From positions 62,001-126,000 of the forward strand of contig CM074133.1 in assembly GCA_037178625.1 (NCBI GenBank): DNA of 64,000 nt, given 5' to 3'. The position numbers and the translations under genes were made by a program. Each line of letters starts with the position of its first letter. Within the stretch, counting starts at the first letter, position 1. The notes beneath the pieces are model-generated. The model worked only from the letters and a program-made list of their open reading frames with translations, had not been told where the DNA came from and ran no database searches. The DNA comes from Skeletonema tropicum. Taxonomy: Eukaryota; Bacillariophyta; Thalassiosirophyceae; Thalassiosirales; Thalassiosiraceae. Below are positions 36,801 through 45,977 of this stretch, piece after piece.

Positions 36801-37628
36801 GTAGTCATTCAATCATAAGATCTCAGGAAGAAGCTCTCTAGCAACTTTCTATCTTTCATCTTCGTGTCGCTCTCCGCTGTGGCAGCTCGCGCCCACGCAA
36901 CTATTCAGTTTCAGTTTGTCCGCACGGTGGCAGGCTCAGCTAGGCCTCTAGCTCTAGAGAGGTAGGGGGCAATTTCACGAGAGACAACGCTTGATACGAT
37001 ATGTTAGTTGCTCGACTGTAACACAGCACTTGGCGGCATTAGGTCATCTACCAAGCTATAGCATAGCTTGTAGAGATAGATGTGTCACGTCTATGCAATC
37101 CTGATCTGCTTCTATGCTATCGTATCGTAGGCAAGTGTTTTGGGCCACTACGCTACAAGCGGCTCATTGCTACAGTGACAACGTTTGATACGATAGATGA
37201 AGTATCATCAGGAGCATTGGCTAATGCCTCTCCAACACACATACAAGACTGTACCTTACGCTGAAGAATCTTGACCTCCTTACTACTTTCAAAGCACACA
37301 GTCGCAGCACATTCTACGGGCTTGTCCTGCTGACAACAATAGACATCTTCAAATGACCAGTCTCTTCATCGTTGCCCCCTTCGAAGTAGAGAAGAGAAGT
37401 CTTTCCATTGTTTGTAGGTAAGATGCGACGACTCAAGCGCAAGTCAAGTTCCACCATGAAGGTGAATGTGAATATGAGGGTGGGGCTGGGGCTGGGGCTG
37501 GGGCTGGGCTGGGATGCCACCTCTTGCGTTTCAGAACGTCCTTGAAGGCAAAACGTGCGACCCCATGGAGCACGAATTGACAGTGGGACTCATAGTGGAT
37601 ATGGATGCTTCGTAAAAAAGGAGGAGTG
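21812..37628. repeat. Macrosatellite, 12 units of ~1.37 kb
   Basis: Head-to-tail units start with CAATTTCACGAGAGACAACG at 21812, 23195, 24605, 25984, 27364, 28744, 30112, 31492, 32860, 34234, 35602 and 36970. The last is cut after about 659 bp at 37628. Units from 25984 on are about 99% identical, while the first three have many indels. Each unit contains fold-back motifs (CAAGCTAT AGC ATAGCTTG; CCTCTAG next to CTAGAGAGG; GATCTAGATC) and a variable GGGGCT array. Open frames of 60-122 codons exist on both strands, but none has a recognisable domain or convincing exon structure. It is treated as non-coding. Whether it is transcribed cannot be told from sequence. Confidence 0.93.
26494..26520 (+). 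repeat. GGGGCT hexamer array inside satellite units
   Basis: The copy number of GGGGCT differs between units: 4 at 26494 and 27874, 2 at about 29254, 4 at 30622, 2 at 32002, 3 at 33370, 2 at 34744 and 36112, and 4 plus a broken copy at 37480. These counts explain the unit lengths of 1380, 1368 and 1374 bp exactly. The array is G-rich enough to suggest quadruplex folding. Confidence 0.9.
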
Positions 37629-38283
37629 TAATTGATCGTCGTTAACAGAGTTGAGGGCACAATATATGTATGAAGACTCGCCACACTCCATTGATGTTGT
37701 TTGTGGTTGTCACTGGAGGTGATGTTGATGAGTGCTTCAGGATTTTTATCACCGTCACCCATGTTTGAGATTCTTCGCCATCCCTAAAGGTTTAATCGAT
37801 AGATGACATTTAGTTGAACTGAATTAATGCATACGGATGGTAAAGATGTTAATGTGGTATGTGTAGTAGCTGCTAGAATTCGGACATGGTTGGCATCATT
37901 TTTTTGTGCGAGAGGTTCTCGATGAGTGTTGAGTTGAGGGAAATCAGCCCAAGTGATTTTCATAAGACTCATTTCGTCATTTGTACCAAACCAACGTAGG
38001 AATTCCGAACTCGTGAAGACAGCTGTACCACGTACTTACTCGCTCTTGATGGATCCGCAGACTGGTACCAAAGCTGTCCAAGTGAGATTTCGTAAGTGCC
38101 GTTTTAAGATTGGCAAGAAAAATAGAACAAACGTTGGTGCCACTCTACTTAGATAAACCACTCAAATGGACTAAATCCACTGGGCTGGGTTGCAAGAGCT
38201 TGCTACAACTTGCAACTTATTTGCTGTAGCGTAACCCTGAAGCTAAGTAGCATTGCCTCGAATTGATTGCATTTACAAGCAAA
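37629..38283. other. Spacer after macrosatellite
   Basis: Single-copy sequence starts abruptly at 37629. No convincing gene is seen. A minus-strand frame starting MGDGDKNPEALINI (37762) runs into the satellite and is probably fortuitous. Confidence 0.5.
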
Positions 38284-39077
38284 ATGATAAAAATCGGCGC
38301 CATCACGCACGAGATCCTATGCTACACGTCCATCTTTGGTTTTCCATACAGCTATCAATACTTTGGATGGACGGGCGTGTTCGCACACATCGCCACATTA
38401 TCGACAGCGACAGTCGTATTGGATTTTATGCGTTCTTCCACTGCCGGAGAGAACGTTCGTCGTGTCGCTGCTGCCTACAGCGTTCCACCTTTGGCCGTAT
38501 ATTGTCTGATGGCGTGTAATATGATCTCTGCAAATGTGCTCGTGGTAGGGCTGCTGAGATACTTCGATGCAATCGATGTTGCGTTACCATCTACACTCGA
38601 CTTTTCTACGGCGGTACGGCTGATTTGCACCCTTGGATTGTGTTTTTTCATATCGGAGGTGACGTTCACGGCTGGTCACGTATTATTGCACAGAACGACG
38701 TTAGGCAGGAAAATACACAAAATACATCACCTTTGCTCCCGTCCATCGTATAGCACCAATCTTCTCTTCCACCCGCTGGATCTTGCGGTTGAGTTTGGCG
38801 GTCCATTTTGTTTCATGCCGCTAATGCACGTGTACATTATAATAGGGAACCGTTAGCATTCAGGGTGGCCATTACATTTTTGTACATGTGGTATGCCGCA
38901 TGCCACTCTGAAAATTTGGGGCTTAGCCATTGCAGTCATCATTCTTCCTTTGGATCGCTTGTGCTGACTATTTATGGCAGATACGAATGGTTCGAACGAC
39001 TGATGTCTGCCAAGAATAATAGTGAAGTGGGAAGAGAAAGTGGCCATCTGCATGCTGCACATTCAAAGGAAGAGTGA
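38284..39077 (+). pseudogene. Fatty acid hydroxylase / sterol desaturase-like, frameshifted
   Basis: The first frame (38284-38856) has several hydrophobic segments and two histidine boxes: GHVLLH (His132 and His136, HxxxH) and KIHHLC preceded by IH (His145, His148, His149, HxxHH). These are di-iron ligands of the fatty acid hydroxylase superfamily of ER membrane enzymes. The frame stops after HVYIIIGNR. An overlapping second frame, joining at about 38840, continues with LSHCSHHSS, the expected third box (HxxHH), and ends at 39077. So one single-base loss (or a sequencing error) splits a protein of about 265 residues. The start is the ATG at 38284, since only TTG lies upstream. The lipid substrate is unknown. 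Confidence 0.7.
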
Positions 39078-39749
39078 GCGAAAAGATGTGGGAAGAAACA
39101 ATCTACACGGCTTTGAGTTTGTGCAATTAACCCTTCCCACACAATGACGAGGCAGTCCCATTGAGATGATTTGGTGCTAGCAGGCAGGAAGCTCACGTCG
39201 GTTTCTGCATGGTTCATATCGGCAGCCGGCAGCTCTCTGTGTCTTTAAGTTCAACTGCAAATTTCAAAATTCACTTCAAACAACAGAGCAAAAGTGGATA
39301 CTTTCTCGAAGGCCTTACTACAAGGAAGTAGTTGCACAATGAAGATGGAATCAAACTCAATCAACTATCAACCTATTAGGTACAGCCGCCTGCAGATAAA
39401 TATTATTCTACCTCAACCCCAATGTTCACTGCTCCTCAGTCGCGCTTAACTTCGCCATCTGCTCAAGAAGTTGAGCAATCAGAGAGAAGCCAAGGCGAAC
39501 GTCTAATTTTAAAGTACTTTGCTTAATTCGCTTCATTTCACTTCATTTGAGAGAAGTTGTGATGGAGAAGCGGCGTTGTGGTCTCATCGTCCGTCTAGAT
39601 GCACATAAGAATCTTTGTCCGATGTCGGAGAAAAACGCAAGGATGATACTCGCTCTGCGGTGACGACATTTTAAGTCGGTACGAGCAACCACTTGCTGGA
39701 TTACACAGTGGACAACAGGGAACAAACATAAGATATTATTTTAAGCGAA
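39078..39749. other. Intergenic, no feature seen
   Basis: No ORF with recognisable features, and no repeat. It separates the hydroxylase-like gene from the convergent SLATT-like gene. Confidence 0.5.
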
Positions 39750-40805
39750 TCAAACGACATTGGCCGCTTCTGACTCCAACAAGAGTGGTTCTTTCAAACC
39801 TTGGGACAACACGTTTTCGTACTTTTCTTCCACCTCTTTGTACTTCTCTTCAATTTCAACATTTCTATCAATCAAAATATTCAGCAGGTCGAGATTCACT
39901 TTTTTCTTGTCCTTGAACCTGCCAAGGGTTTTATCCACGACAGTCTGCGCATCTGGGACAAAGAGAGGCCAACCGCGTTGGGCGATAATGGTCGCATACA
40001 GCTCCTTGTATAGAGTTGGGTAGACTTTCTCCCATTCAACTCTGACTTTGTGCCCAGTGTCCAAGCCAGTGTCGATCTTCCTCTTGCATACTCCAATTTG
40101 GTTGTCAAGGAGCTCAAATGCGGCCACGATTCCTGGAGGAATAAAGGAGGTGCAGCCCTCGAGCGCCTGCTCGTACTGCTTGACCAATTGTTCGAACAGA
40201 TCAGAATTCATGAACTCCTTCTTCTCTTCACCACTGCCAGTCTTCGTATCGCTATCAGCAGCAGCAGCAGTAGCAGTAGCATCATCAACTTCCTCAGTTT
40301 TCTCCTCCTCGACGCCATCGTTCGATTGGCTTGCCTCCTCCAAACTCTCCTTGGCCTGAGCCGGAGATTGTGTCTCACTAGCAGCGCCACCGTTGCCGGT
40401 CGTTCCTTTATTCTTCGATGCCTTTTCTTGCCTTCGCTTCAGATCTGCTGTTTTGTACAGCTTCCCTAGCGCAGCCGCTGCAGAATCGTGAAGCGAGGCC
40501 CTCCCGTTGTAATTCCAGTTCTTGACCAACGATTGCCAAAAGACAGAATAGGCGGCCAAGAAAGCAATCGCCACGGTAATATTGGCCTGGTGGACTCCCC
40601 AATTTTCTACGTTCAAATTAGCCTGGGCCAAAATCGCCAAGCCTGCCTGGGTTAGTGTAATAAAAGCCGAAGCGAAGAAAGCAACACCGCCCCTCCCATT
40701 GAAATATAGTGAAGCCAACATGTGCATCTTTCTATCCTTGAGGATGGAAGACGTCATATAGTTGTATTCCTTCTTGCGGTCATGTTCTTCTTGAGTTTCA
40801 CCCAT
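39750..40805 (-). CDS. Two-TM protein with SLATT-like layout, copy 1
   Basis: A single-exon gene of 351 residues starting MGETQEEHDRKKEYNYM. TM1 spans about 39-61 and TM2 about 74-95, followed immediately by NGRASLHDSAAAALGKLYK (100-118). Two adjacent TM helices followed by a helix with an R...H...A pattern match the layout of SLATT domains, two-TM effectors known from bacterial conflict systems and also found in eukaryotes. An acidic, low-complexity linker (about 125-195) and a soluble C-terminal domain (YEQALEGCTSFIPP and later KVYPTLYKELYATI) follow. The protein is clearly homologous to 62078-63052 in both TM and C-terminal parts; the linker is not conserved. SLATT assignment is by pattern only and needs profile confirmation. 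The function is unknown. Confidence 0.75.
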   Translation of the reverse strand: MGETQEEHDRKKEYNYMTSSILKDRKMHMLASLYFNGRGGVAFFASAFITLTQAGLAILAQANLNVENWGVHQANITVAIAFLAAYSVFWQSLVKNWNYNGRASLHDSAAAALGKLYKTADLKRRQEKASKNKGTTGNGGAASETQSPAQAKESLEEASQSNDGVEEEKTEEVDDATATAAAADSDTKTGSGEEKKEFMNSDLFEQLVKQYEQALEGCTSFIPPGIVAAFELLDNQIGVCKRKIDTGLDTGHKVRVEWEKVYPTLYKELYATIIAQRGWPLFVPDAQTVVDKTLGRFKDKKKVNLDLLNILIDRNVEIEEKYKEVEEKYENVLSQGLKEPLLLESEAANVV

Positions 40806-40934
40806 TTCGCCGTCTGTTGAAGGTAAGATAAAGAGATGCTGTTGCTGTTTGCTGTTTGCTGTTGAGACTATGCTTGATGCTGCTGTGAATAATGACTAGC
40901 AGAGTATTATTTGTAGAGTGCGGTACTTAGGTTG

Positions 40935-41016
40935 TTGTTGTCTAACCGCCCAGCGCCCAGCCCGATGAGCATGTATTGTTGTCTAACCGCCCAGCGCCCA
41001 GCCCGATGAGCATGTA
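40935..41016. repeat. Two 41-bp direct repeats
   Basis: TTGTTGTCTAACCGCCCAGC begins two consecutive, identical 41-bp copies, about 130 bp upstream of the SLATT-like gene start. Confidence 0.9.
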
Positions 41017-41052
41017 TTGTAGTTGAGTAACTCGGAGATGAATCTAAGTAAC

Positions 41053-41231
41053 AAAAAACGGTTCACACTTGTGTTTTTGATTCTGAAAAAACGGTTCATA
41101 GCTTGTGTTTTTAAATCTGAAAAAACGGTTCATAGCTTGTGTTTTTGAATCTGAAAAAACGGTTCATAGCTTGTGTTTTTATTTTTGAATCTGAAAAAAC
41201 GGTTCACACTCTTGTGTTTTTGAATCTGAAT
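41053..41231. repeat. Minisatellite, five ~35-bp copies
   Basis: Five copies of a unit built from AAAAAACGGTTCATAGCTTG and GTGTTTTTGAATCTG, with small variants (CACACTT for CATAGCTT; one 6-base insertion). It is located between the SLATT-like gene and the Mutator-like element. Confidence 0.9.
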
Positions 41232-41389
41232 CGTCCAGGATATGTAGCGGCCAGCCAGCAGCCAGCGGCGGGCGGAGAGTCTATGTCTGTAGAAGTATTG
41301 AGGCGAGGAGAGAGAGAGCCGACATTGTGCTTTTATGTTGGCATAGTGCTTCTACTTCTTACTTATGTTGGTAGATGTTGCGTGAAAAG

Positions 41390-41488
41390 TACCATTCCTA
41401 TTATTGGCAGTTCAGGTTCAGTTATTAGGACGGAGTCCCATTATTTCCAACCCAAAGGTCCGGGTACTGGATTTCTTGCACACAAGAA
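41390..41488 (+). repeat. Left terminal inverted repeat of MULE
   Basis: 99 bp, the inverse of 45879-45977 with one mismatch (TTGCACAC versus TTGTACAC). Confidence 0.9.
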
Positions 41489-41851
41489 TGAGAATCCAAC
41501 TTTCAAAAAAGCAAACGGTCACCCCAAATTCATCAAAACTCAAATAAAACAGCAACCCGAAACCACCTCGCTCGCTCAACCCATCGACAACACTGCTTGA
41601 GTTACCTATTGACCATGATAAGACGCTGCGGACCGCCGGCCGCCTCCACCTGCCCTCTCATCATCCGCAATGTATAACGTCAACACTGTACGGACATGAT
41701 AAATTATGGATATGTCAAAGAACGGAGCATGATGGGAATTATTTTCTGCTGTGAACAGAACGGACAAATACCAAAAATAATTGGTGAGAACAACTCTTTT
41801 CATGCCACCGACTCGTATTAACTTCAACCATGCTCTAACATTTCCACTTAC

Positions 41852-42100
41852 ATGTCTCTTTTGACGAAGGATAAAGTAATTCTCTCTATTCCATCTATCA
41901 TGGCTTGTGTTGAATGCCGAAGGGCCAAGGCAAGGACGAAGACGGACCTAATAAAGCATGAGTCGCTTCCACCACAACGAATTCAACGTTCGTCCCCTTT
42001 GGGACACATAGAATCACCCGGTGATACAAGTGATGTTGATGTGCAACAAGGGTTCGGTATTTTGTCAGGGAAGAAGAGGGCTCTGGTCAATCAGAAATGA
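41852..42100 (+). CDS. Small plus-strand ORF inside MULE
   Basis: An 82-codon frame whose first true ATG gives MSLLTKDKVILSIP, followed by a CVECRRAKARTK cluster of basic residues and two cysteines. It lies upstream of the 224-bp tandem repeat and on the same strand, so it might be the 5' exon of a second element gene. No family was recognised, and coding is uncertain. Confidence 0.25.
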   Translation: MSLLTKDKVILSIPSIMACVECRRAKARTKTDLIKHESLPPQRIQRSSPLGHIESPGDTSDVDVQQGFGILSGKKRALVNQK

Positions 42101-42317
42101 CAACTCACTCAAGTATCAAGTGATCACTTCAAGGATGGCATTAGAAAAGAAAGGAATATCTAGGTAGCTTATCTGCACTTGTGTCAACAAGCTTCCTCAA
42201 GGCTGCTCGGGCTGCTTTTCTGTTTACTCTCTGTGCTATTTTCTTGACCTGCTCCAACGGTGTTCCATGGAGAAGAACTGACTTGAGACGAAAGGGGTGG
42301 CCATTGTTGAGAAGAAA

Positions 42318-43313
42318 GATGAGTCATCAGTAGTGGGTGTTAAAGTTTTGGCGTCTCAACCGATGCGTCGAATAAAACCAACTGCGCGTGACTCTTCATA
42401 CCGACCTGCAATGGACACTCTTGACGTTCTCGATGAATTCCGAATTACTGCACGCGAAGAATTTGGGCGGCAAAAGGTAAGAAGTCATTTTTGAAATACA
42501 CATTCCTCCGACTACAGACGTTGTCAATTATCGAGAGGAAAGATGAGTCATCAGTAGTGGGTGTTAAAGTTTCGGCGTCTCAACCGATGCGTCGGATAAA
42601 ACCTACTGCGGATGACTCGTCCCACCGACCTGCAATGGACACTCTTGACGTTCTCGATGAATTCCGAATTACTGCACGCGAAGAATTTGGGCGGCAAAAG
42701 GTAAGAAGTCATTTTTGAAATACACATTCCTCCGACTACAGACGTTGTAAATTATCGAGAGGAAAGATGAGTCATCAGTAGTGGGTGTTAAAGTTTTGGC
42801 GTCTCAACCGATGCGTCGAATAAAACCAACTGCGCGTGACTCTTCATACCGACCTGCAATGGACACTCTTGACGTTCTCGATGAATTCCGAATTACTGCA
42901 CGCGAAGAATTTGGGCGGCAAAAGGTAAGAAGTCATTTTTGAAATACACATTCCTCCGACTACAGACGTTGTAAATTATCGAGAGGAAAGATGAGTCATC
43001 AGTAGTGGGTGTTAAAGTTTTGGCGTCTCAACCGATGCGTCGAATAAAACCAACTGCGCGTGACTCTTCATACCGACCTGCAATGGACACTCTTGACGTT
43101 CTCGATGAATTCCGAATTACTGCACGCGAAGAATTTGGGCGGCAAAAGGTAAGAAGTCATTTTTGAAATACACATTCCTCCGACTACAGACGTTGTAAAT
43201 TATCGAGAGGAAAGATGAGTCATCAGTAGTGGGTGTTAAAGTTTCGGCGTCTCAACCGATGCGTCGGATAAAACCTACTGCGGATGACTCGTCCCACCGA
43301 CCTGCAATAGACA
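42318..43313 (+). repeat. Five 224-bp repeats with exon-intron pattern
   Basis: Copies start at 42318, 42542, 42766, 42990 and 43214 (GATGAGTCATCAGTAGTGG). Each contains an open stretch encoding KDESSVVGVKV...EEFGRQK, followed by GTAAGAAG and a possible acceptor (CTACAG or ATCGAG). Splicing out 41 or 59 bases would leave 183 or 165 bases, both multiples of three, so every copy could act as an in-phase exon of 61 or 55 residues. Copies 3-5 have TAA just after the first acceptor and would need the second. Two sequence types alternate: copies 1, 3 and 4 versus 2 and 5. Expression is unproven. Confidence 0.8.
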
Positions 43314-43314
43314 C

Positions 43315-43402
43315 TATTTCTGTAACAGCTCTCCAAGACCTCTTCTCTCCAGAAGTAGTAGTGTCCGACGTCGGCGAAGTTTTGAGGTGCAGCCTTCTTT
43401 GT
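43315..43402 (-). pseudogene. Copied 3' fragment of the MULE transposase
   Basis: About 85 bp (AACAGCTCTCCAAGACCTCTT onward) are a diverged duplicate of the transposase C-terminal coding region at 43634-43725. It interrupts the fifth 224-bp repeat. Confidence 0.75.
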
Positions 43403-43570
43403 TGTCGAACTTAGTCATGCAGCTCCAAAGGTCGCAGCCACTTGCAATAAAATAGTTGATGGTTGCTTGCTGTACCAAGTATTGACGCACGCTAGTGGAC
43501 CGAAGTCATATCATGTGCATCCCATTTCGCCGACGCACCAAAAGTGGACAGCAACACCGTAATTACAACA

Positions 43571-45550
43571 CTAACTTGAAAATTTACTATTCTTAGCAAC
43601 TTTTACCCTTGGTGGCCCATTGTACTCTCTAGAAGTAACAGCTTTCCAAGACCTCTTCTTTCCAGCCGTAGTGGGTTCCGTCGTCGGCGAAGTTGAAGAG
43701 TCTTGAGATGCGGCTTCCTTTGCAGCTATTTTCTTGTGCATGTCAGCAATGCACGACTTCATCATGCGCTCAAACTCTGGTGCCATTTCAGGGCATTGTT
43801 TGAGGAGATCACATGCTTCATTAAAGACTGGCTTCAATGCGACCTGTACATCTCTAGTAGAATCGACTTCTTGCAAAGAAAGGGTATCTTGTTGGTTCAA
43901 TTCATCCATGATGGCTTCAAAGTTACCATCGCTTGAGGCACGAAGCACATCAATTTCACCAAGAATGTAATCATCATCAACAGAGGCTTCCAATTCTTGA
44001 GACCCAGATGGGAGATGAGTTTCTGACAACAACATATCAAATCTGTCAGACCTGTAATGTTGCAAGAGAGAGGGCAGTGAAGCTTTCGGATAGTTCTTGA
44101 TCCGTTCAACAGCAGGCAAGGGTTCAACGGGTGGCTTGATCGGCATTGACGAAGGAATGACATGGCAAAACTGCGGCCCCTTAGCATCATTCTTGGCAAG
44201 ATGATGAAAAAGTTTCGGCATCTCTTTTTCTTCAGGACATTCTGGACACCTATATCCCCAATACATGTAATTTGTCCACCATCTTACACTGACACTATGA
44301 TGTCCAAATCCTTCGAACTTTGTACCATTTGCGTCGCAAACTGCATTTGCCGATGCATTCATATGTGGGCAGGGAAATCCAGCTCGCTGAAAGTGATAAC
44401 AATCACAGCTACTGCAGGTTTCATTCAAATCAACAGTATATGCTCTGCTGAAACGTGGACAATATGCACCTCCAATGTCATCCTCTTCTTCGCTACCCTT
44501 GCCATTTGTGTCGTCTGATGAAATTGTGGCATCATCATCCTCGGCGGACGACCAATAATCAATATAGCGAGAGACAAAGGAATGGTCACAATTTTCCCCC
44601 ACATACACAACCTGAAACCGACTTCTGCCAACACGGCGAACTTTGTAAAGTTGCGCTCTCTTATGTGATTGGACCATCAACCCCTCCGCGTAAGTCAGTA
44701 AATGCGGGCCAGTCGGAAGATTTGACCAAGAAGACTTGTCTCTATTCCGGAAGTCTCTGCCCACTATTTGATCCAATTCTGCCCGCTTTGCACGATCTTG
44801 AATGGACATAGCCTTGGCAGCTGTGTTCATCGCATGAGTTGCTTTTACGGCTGCAGCATGAGACTTGAGACCATGGTTTGTCCCTTCATGAGCAGAAGTT
44901 GTGGCAACACATAGATTGAAGACTTCACTCCTGGGATAGAACAGGTAGAGATCCTCATTTGGGAATACATATCCCTTGATGAAAGCAATTGCTCTAGCAA
45001 TAAGATCCTTCCTGTTTCCAGCCATCTTCAGAGCATGTTTGCTAGTGAGGCATGAAATTAGTAAATGCTTGCTGATGTCGTACTCCTCTTGAGTGTGGCA
45101 ATAACCCGGCCGTGTCCAAGAGTACATCCAGCTATGGATTTGTCGCACAAATGTCATCCATGCTGGGTTTCGTGATGTATCCCAGTTAGTAGTACCCACA
45201 TGCCTATTCCAACCATTTCCGAACATATGAAAGGAACATCCGCCAATTCTAGCGTGTGGGCATAACAATTTGATCGCGATTCGAAGCTCCGCATTCTGTT
45301 GTGGATCTCCATCGCAGATTAAGAAGCGAACTCTTGCTAAGACATGCGCGGGCAATATTTTCCTCAAGCCTTCCTGAAACACATACCGAAAGGATGCGCG
45401 TCGTTGGTCAGGCAACCACACACGGCAGAAAACAACCTGCTTGTCGACACTTGTGCGGCATGAGAAGGTCAACAAGTGGAACCCATTCTTGTTTGTATGG
45501 CTCGTCACATCGAAAGTGACAACCTCAGGACATAGAAAGAAGTAGCGCAA
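43571..45550 (-). CDS. MULE transposase with SWIM zinc finger
   Basis: 659 codons as displayed. The frame extends to a TAA near 45597, but no ATG precedes the catalytic core, so the N-terminus is missing or lies on an unfound upstream exon. Likely DDE residues are Asp14 (VTFDVTSHTN), Asp80 (RFLICDGDP) and Glu222 (ATTSAHEGTNHGLK). Cys105...His108 (GGCSFHM) match the conserved C-x2-H between the second Asp and the Glu. A SWIM finger lies at Cys382, Cys384, Cys394 and His396 (SCDCYHFQ...FPCPHM), typical of Mutator-like transposases. The C-terminal 250 residues are acidic then basic and end GPPRVKVAKNSKFSS. It would cut and move the element through its 99-bp ends. The open frame suggests recent activity. 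Confidence 0.85.
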   Translation of the reverse strand: MRYFFLCPEVVTFDVTSHTNKNGFHLLTFSCRTSVDKQVVFCRVWLPDQRRASFRYVFQEGLRKILPAHVLARVRFLICDGDPQQNAELRIAIKLLCPHARIGGCSFHMFGNGWNRHVGTTNWDTSRNPAWMTFVRQIHSWMYSWTRPGYCHTQEEYDISKHLLISCLTSKHALKMAGNRKDLIARAIAFIKGYVFPNEDLYLFYPRSEVFNLCVATTSAHEGTNHGLKSHAAAVKATHAMNTAAKAMSIQDRAKRAELDQIVGRDFRNRDKSSWSNLPTGPHLLTYAEGLMVQSHKRAQLYKVRRVGRSRFQVVYVGENCDHSFVSRYIDYWSSAEDDDATISSDDTNGKGSEEEDDIGGAYCPRFSRAYTVDLNETCSSCDCYHFQRAGFPCPHMNASANAVCDANGTKFEGFGHHSVSVRWWTNYMYWGYRCPECPEEKEMPKLFHHLAKNDAKGPQFCHVIPSSMPIKPPVEPLPAVERIKNYPKASLPSLLQHYRSDRFDMLLSETHLPSGSQELEASVDDDYILGEIDVLRASSDGNFEAIMDELNQQDTLSLQEVDSTRDVQVALKPVFNEACDLLKQCPEMAPEFERMMKSCIADMHKKIAAKEAASQDSSTSPTTEPTTAGKKRSWKAVTSREYNGPPRVKVAKNSKFSS

Positions 45551-45878
45551 AACTGCAATAGTCCCTCGGTAAACTTTATATTTATATCTTTCTTATTAGG
45601 ACCGACACTGTACGCATCTGACTTAGACTGAATATAGTTCTCTGTGAGAGCAACGCTCCACTTAGAACATCGTATCGCTCCGCTCGGCTCATCTTCCCCA
45701 TGGAGATGCTCCGCTCGCTGCGCTCGCTTCGCATAGGAGACGGCCCTTCCATTGTCAAGGTGACATTCATTGTGCGGTGGTAGGTAGGTGGTAGGTGTAG
45801 TGGGTGTATGTGGGAGGTGCGGTGAGGTCGTGGAAGTGAACTCACCGTTGGCTTGGAGCGGATTTGAAATAGAGGAGG

Positions 45879-45977
45879 TTCTTGTGTACAAGAAATCCAG
45901 TACCCGGACCTTTGGGTTGGAAATAATGGGACTCCGTCCTAATAACTGAACCTGAACTGCCAATAATAGGAATGGTA
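45879..45977 (-). repeat. Right terminal inverted repeat of MULE
   Basis: 99 bp, the inverse of 41390-41488. The transposase upstream region lies between it and the gene. Confidence 0.9.

Larger units (their letters stand above)
41390..45977. mobile_element. Mutator-like transposon with 99-bp ends
   Basis: A 4,588-bp element bounded by 99-bp terminal inverted repeats at 41390-41488 and 45879-45977, differing at one base. The outermost sequence is TACCATTCCTATTATTGGC. Long terminal repeats of this kind plus a MULE transposase inside identify the superfamily. The 9 bases outside each end (CGTGAAAAG and TTCCTATGC) do not match, so no target duplication is seen. The element may have recombined, or the true ends may lie further out. 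The interior holds a minus-strand transposase, a plus-strand tandem repeat and a copied transposase fragment. Confidence 0.8.

Noticed and set aside
26096..37264. Repeated ORFs of 60-122 codons in the macrosatellite on both strands
   Set aside because: They lack domains, overlap on opposite strands, and stay open only because units are near-identical and hexamer changes are multiples of three.
21812..37628. CRISPR-like or rDNA array
   Set aside because: The units are 1.37 kb with no spacer structure, and no rRNA sequence was recognised.
37433..37762. Minus-strand ORF crossing the satellite edge
   Set aside because: Two thirds of it is satellite sequence; a chance fusion is the simplest reading.
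41053..41231. CRISPR array
   Set aside because: The 35-bp copies are directly adjacent with no unique spacers; it is a minisatellite.
41139..41600. 153-codon plus-strand ORF
   Set aside because: It runs through the minisatellite and the MULE left terminal repeat; composition follows the repeats and there is no domain.
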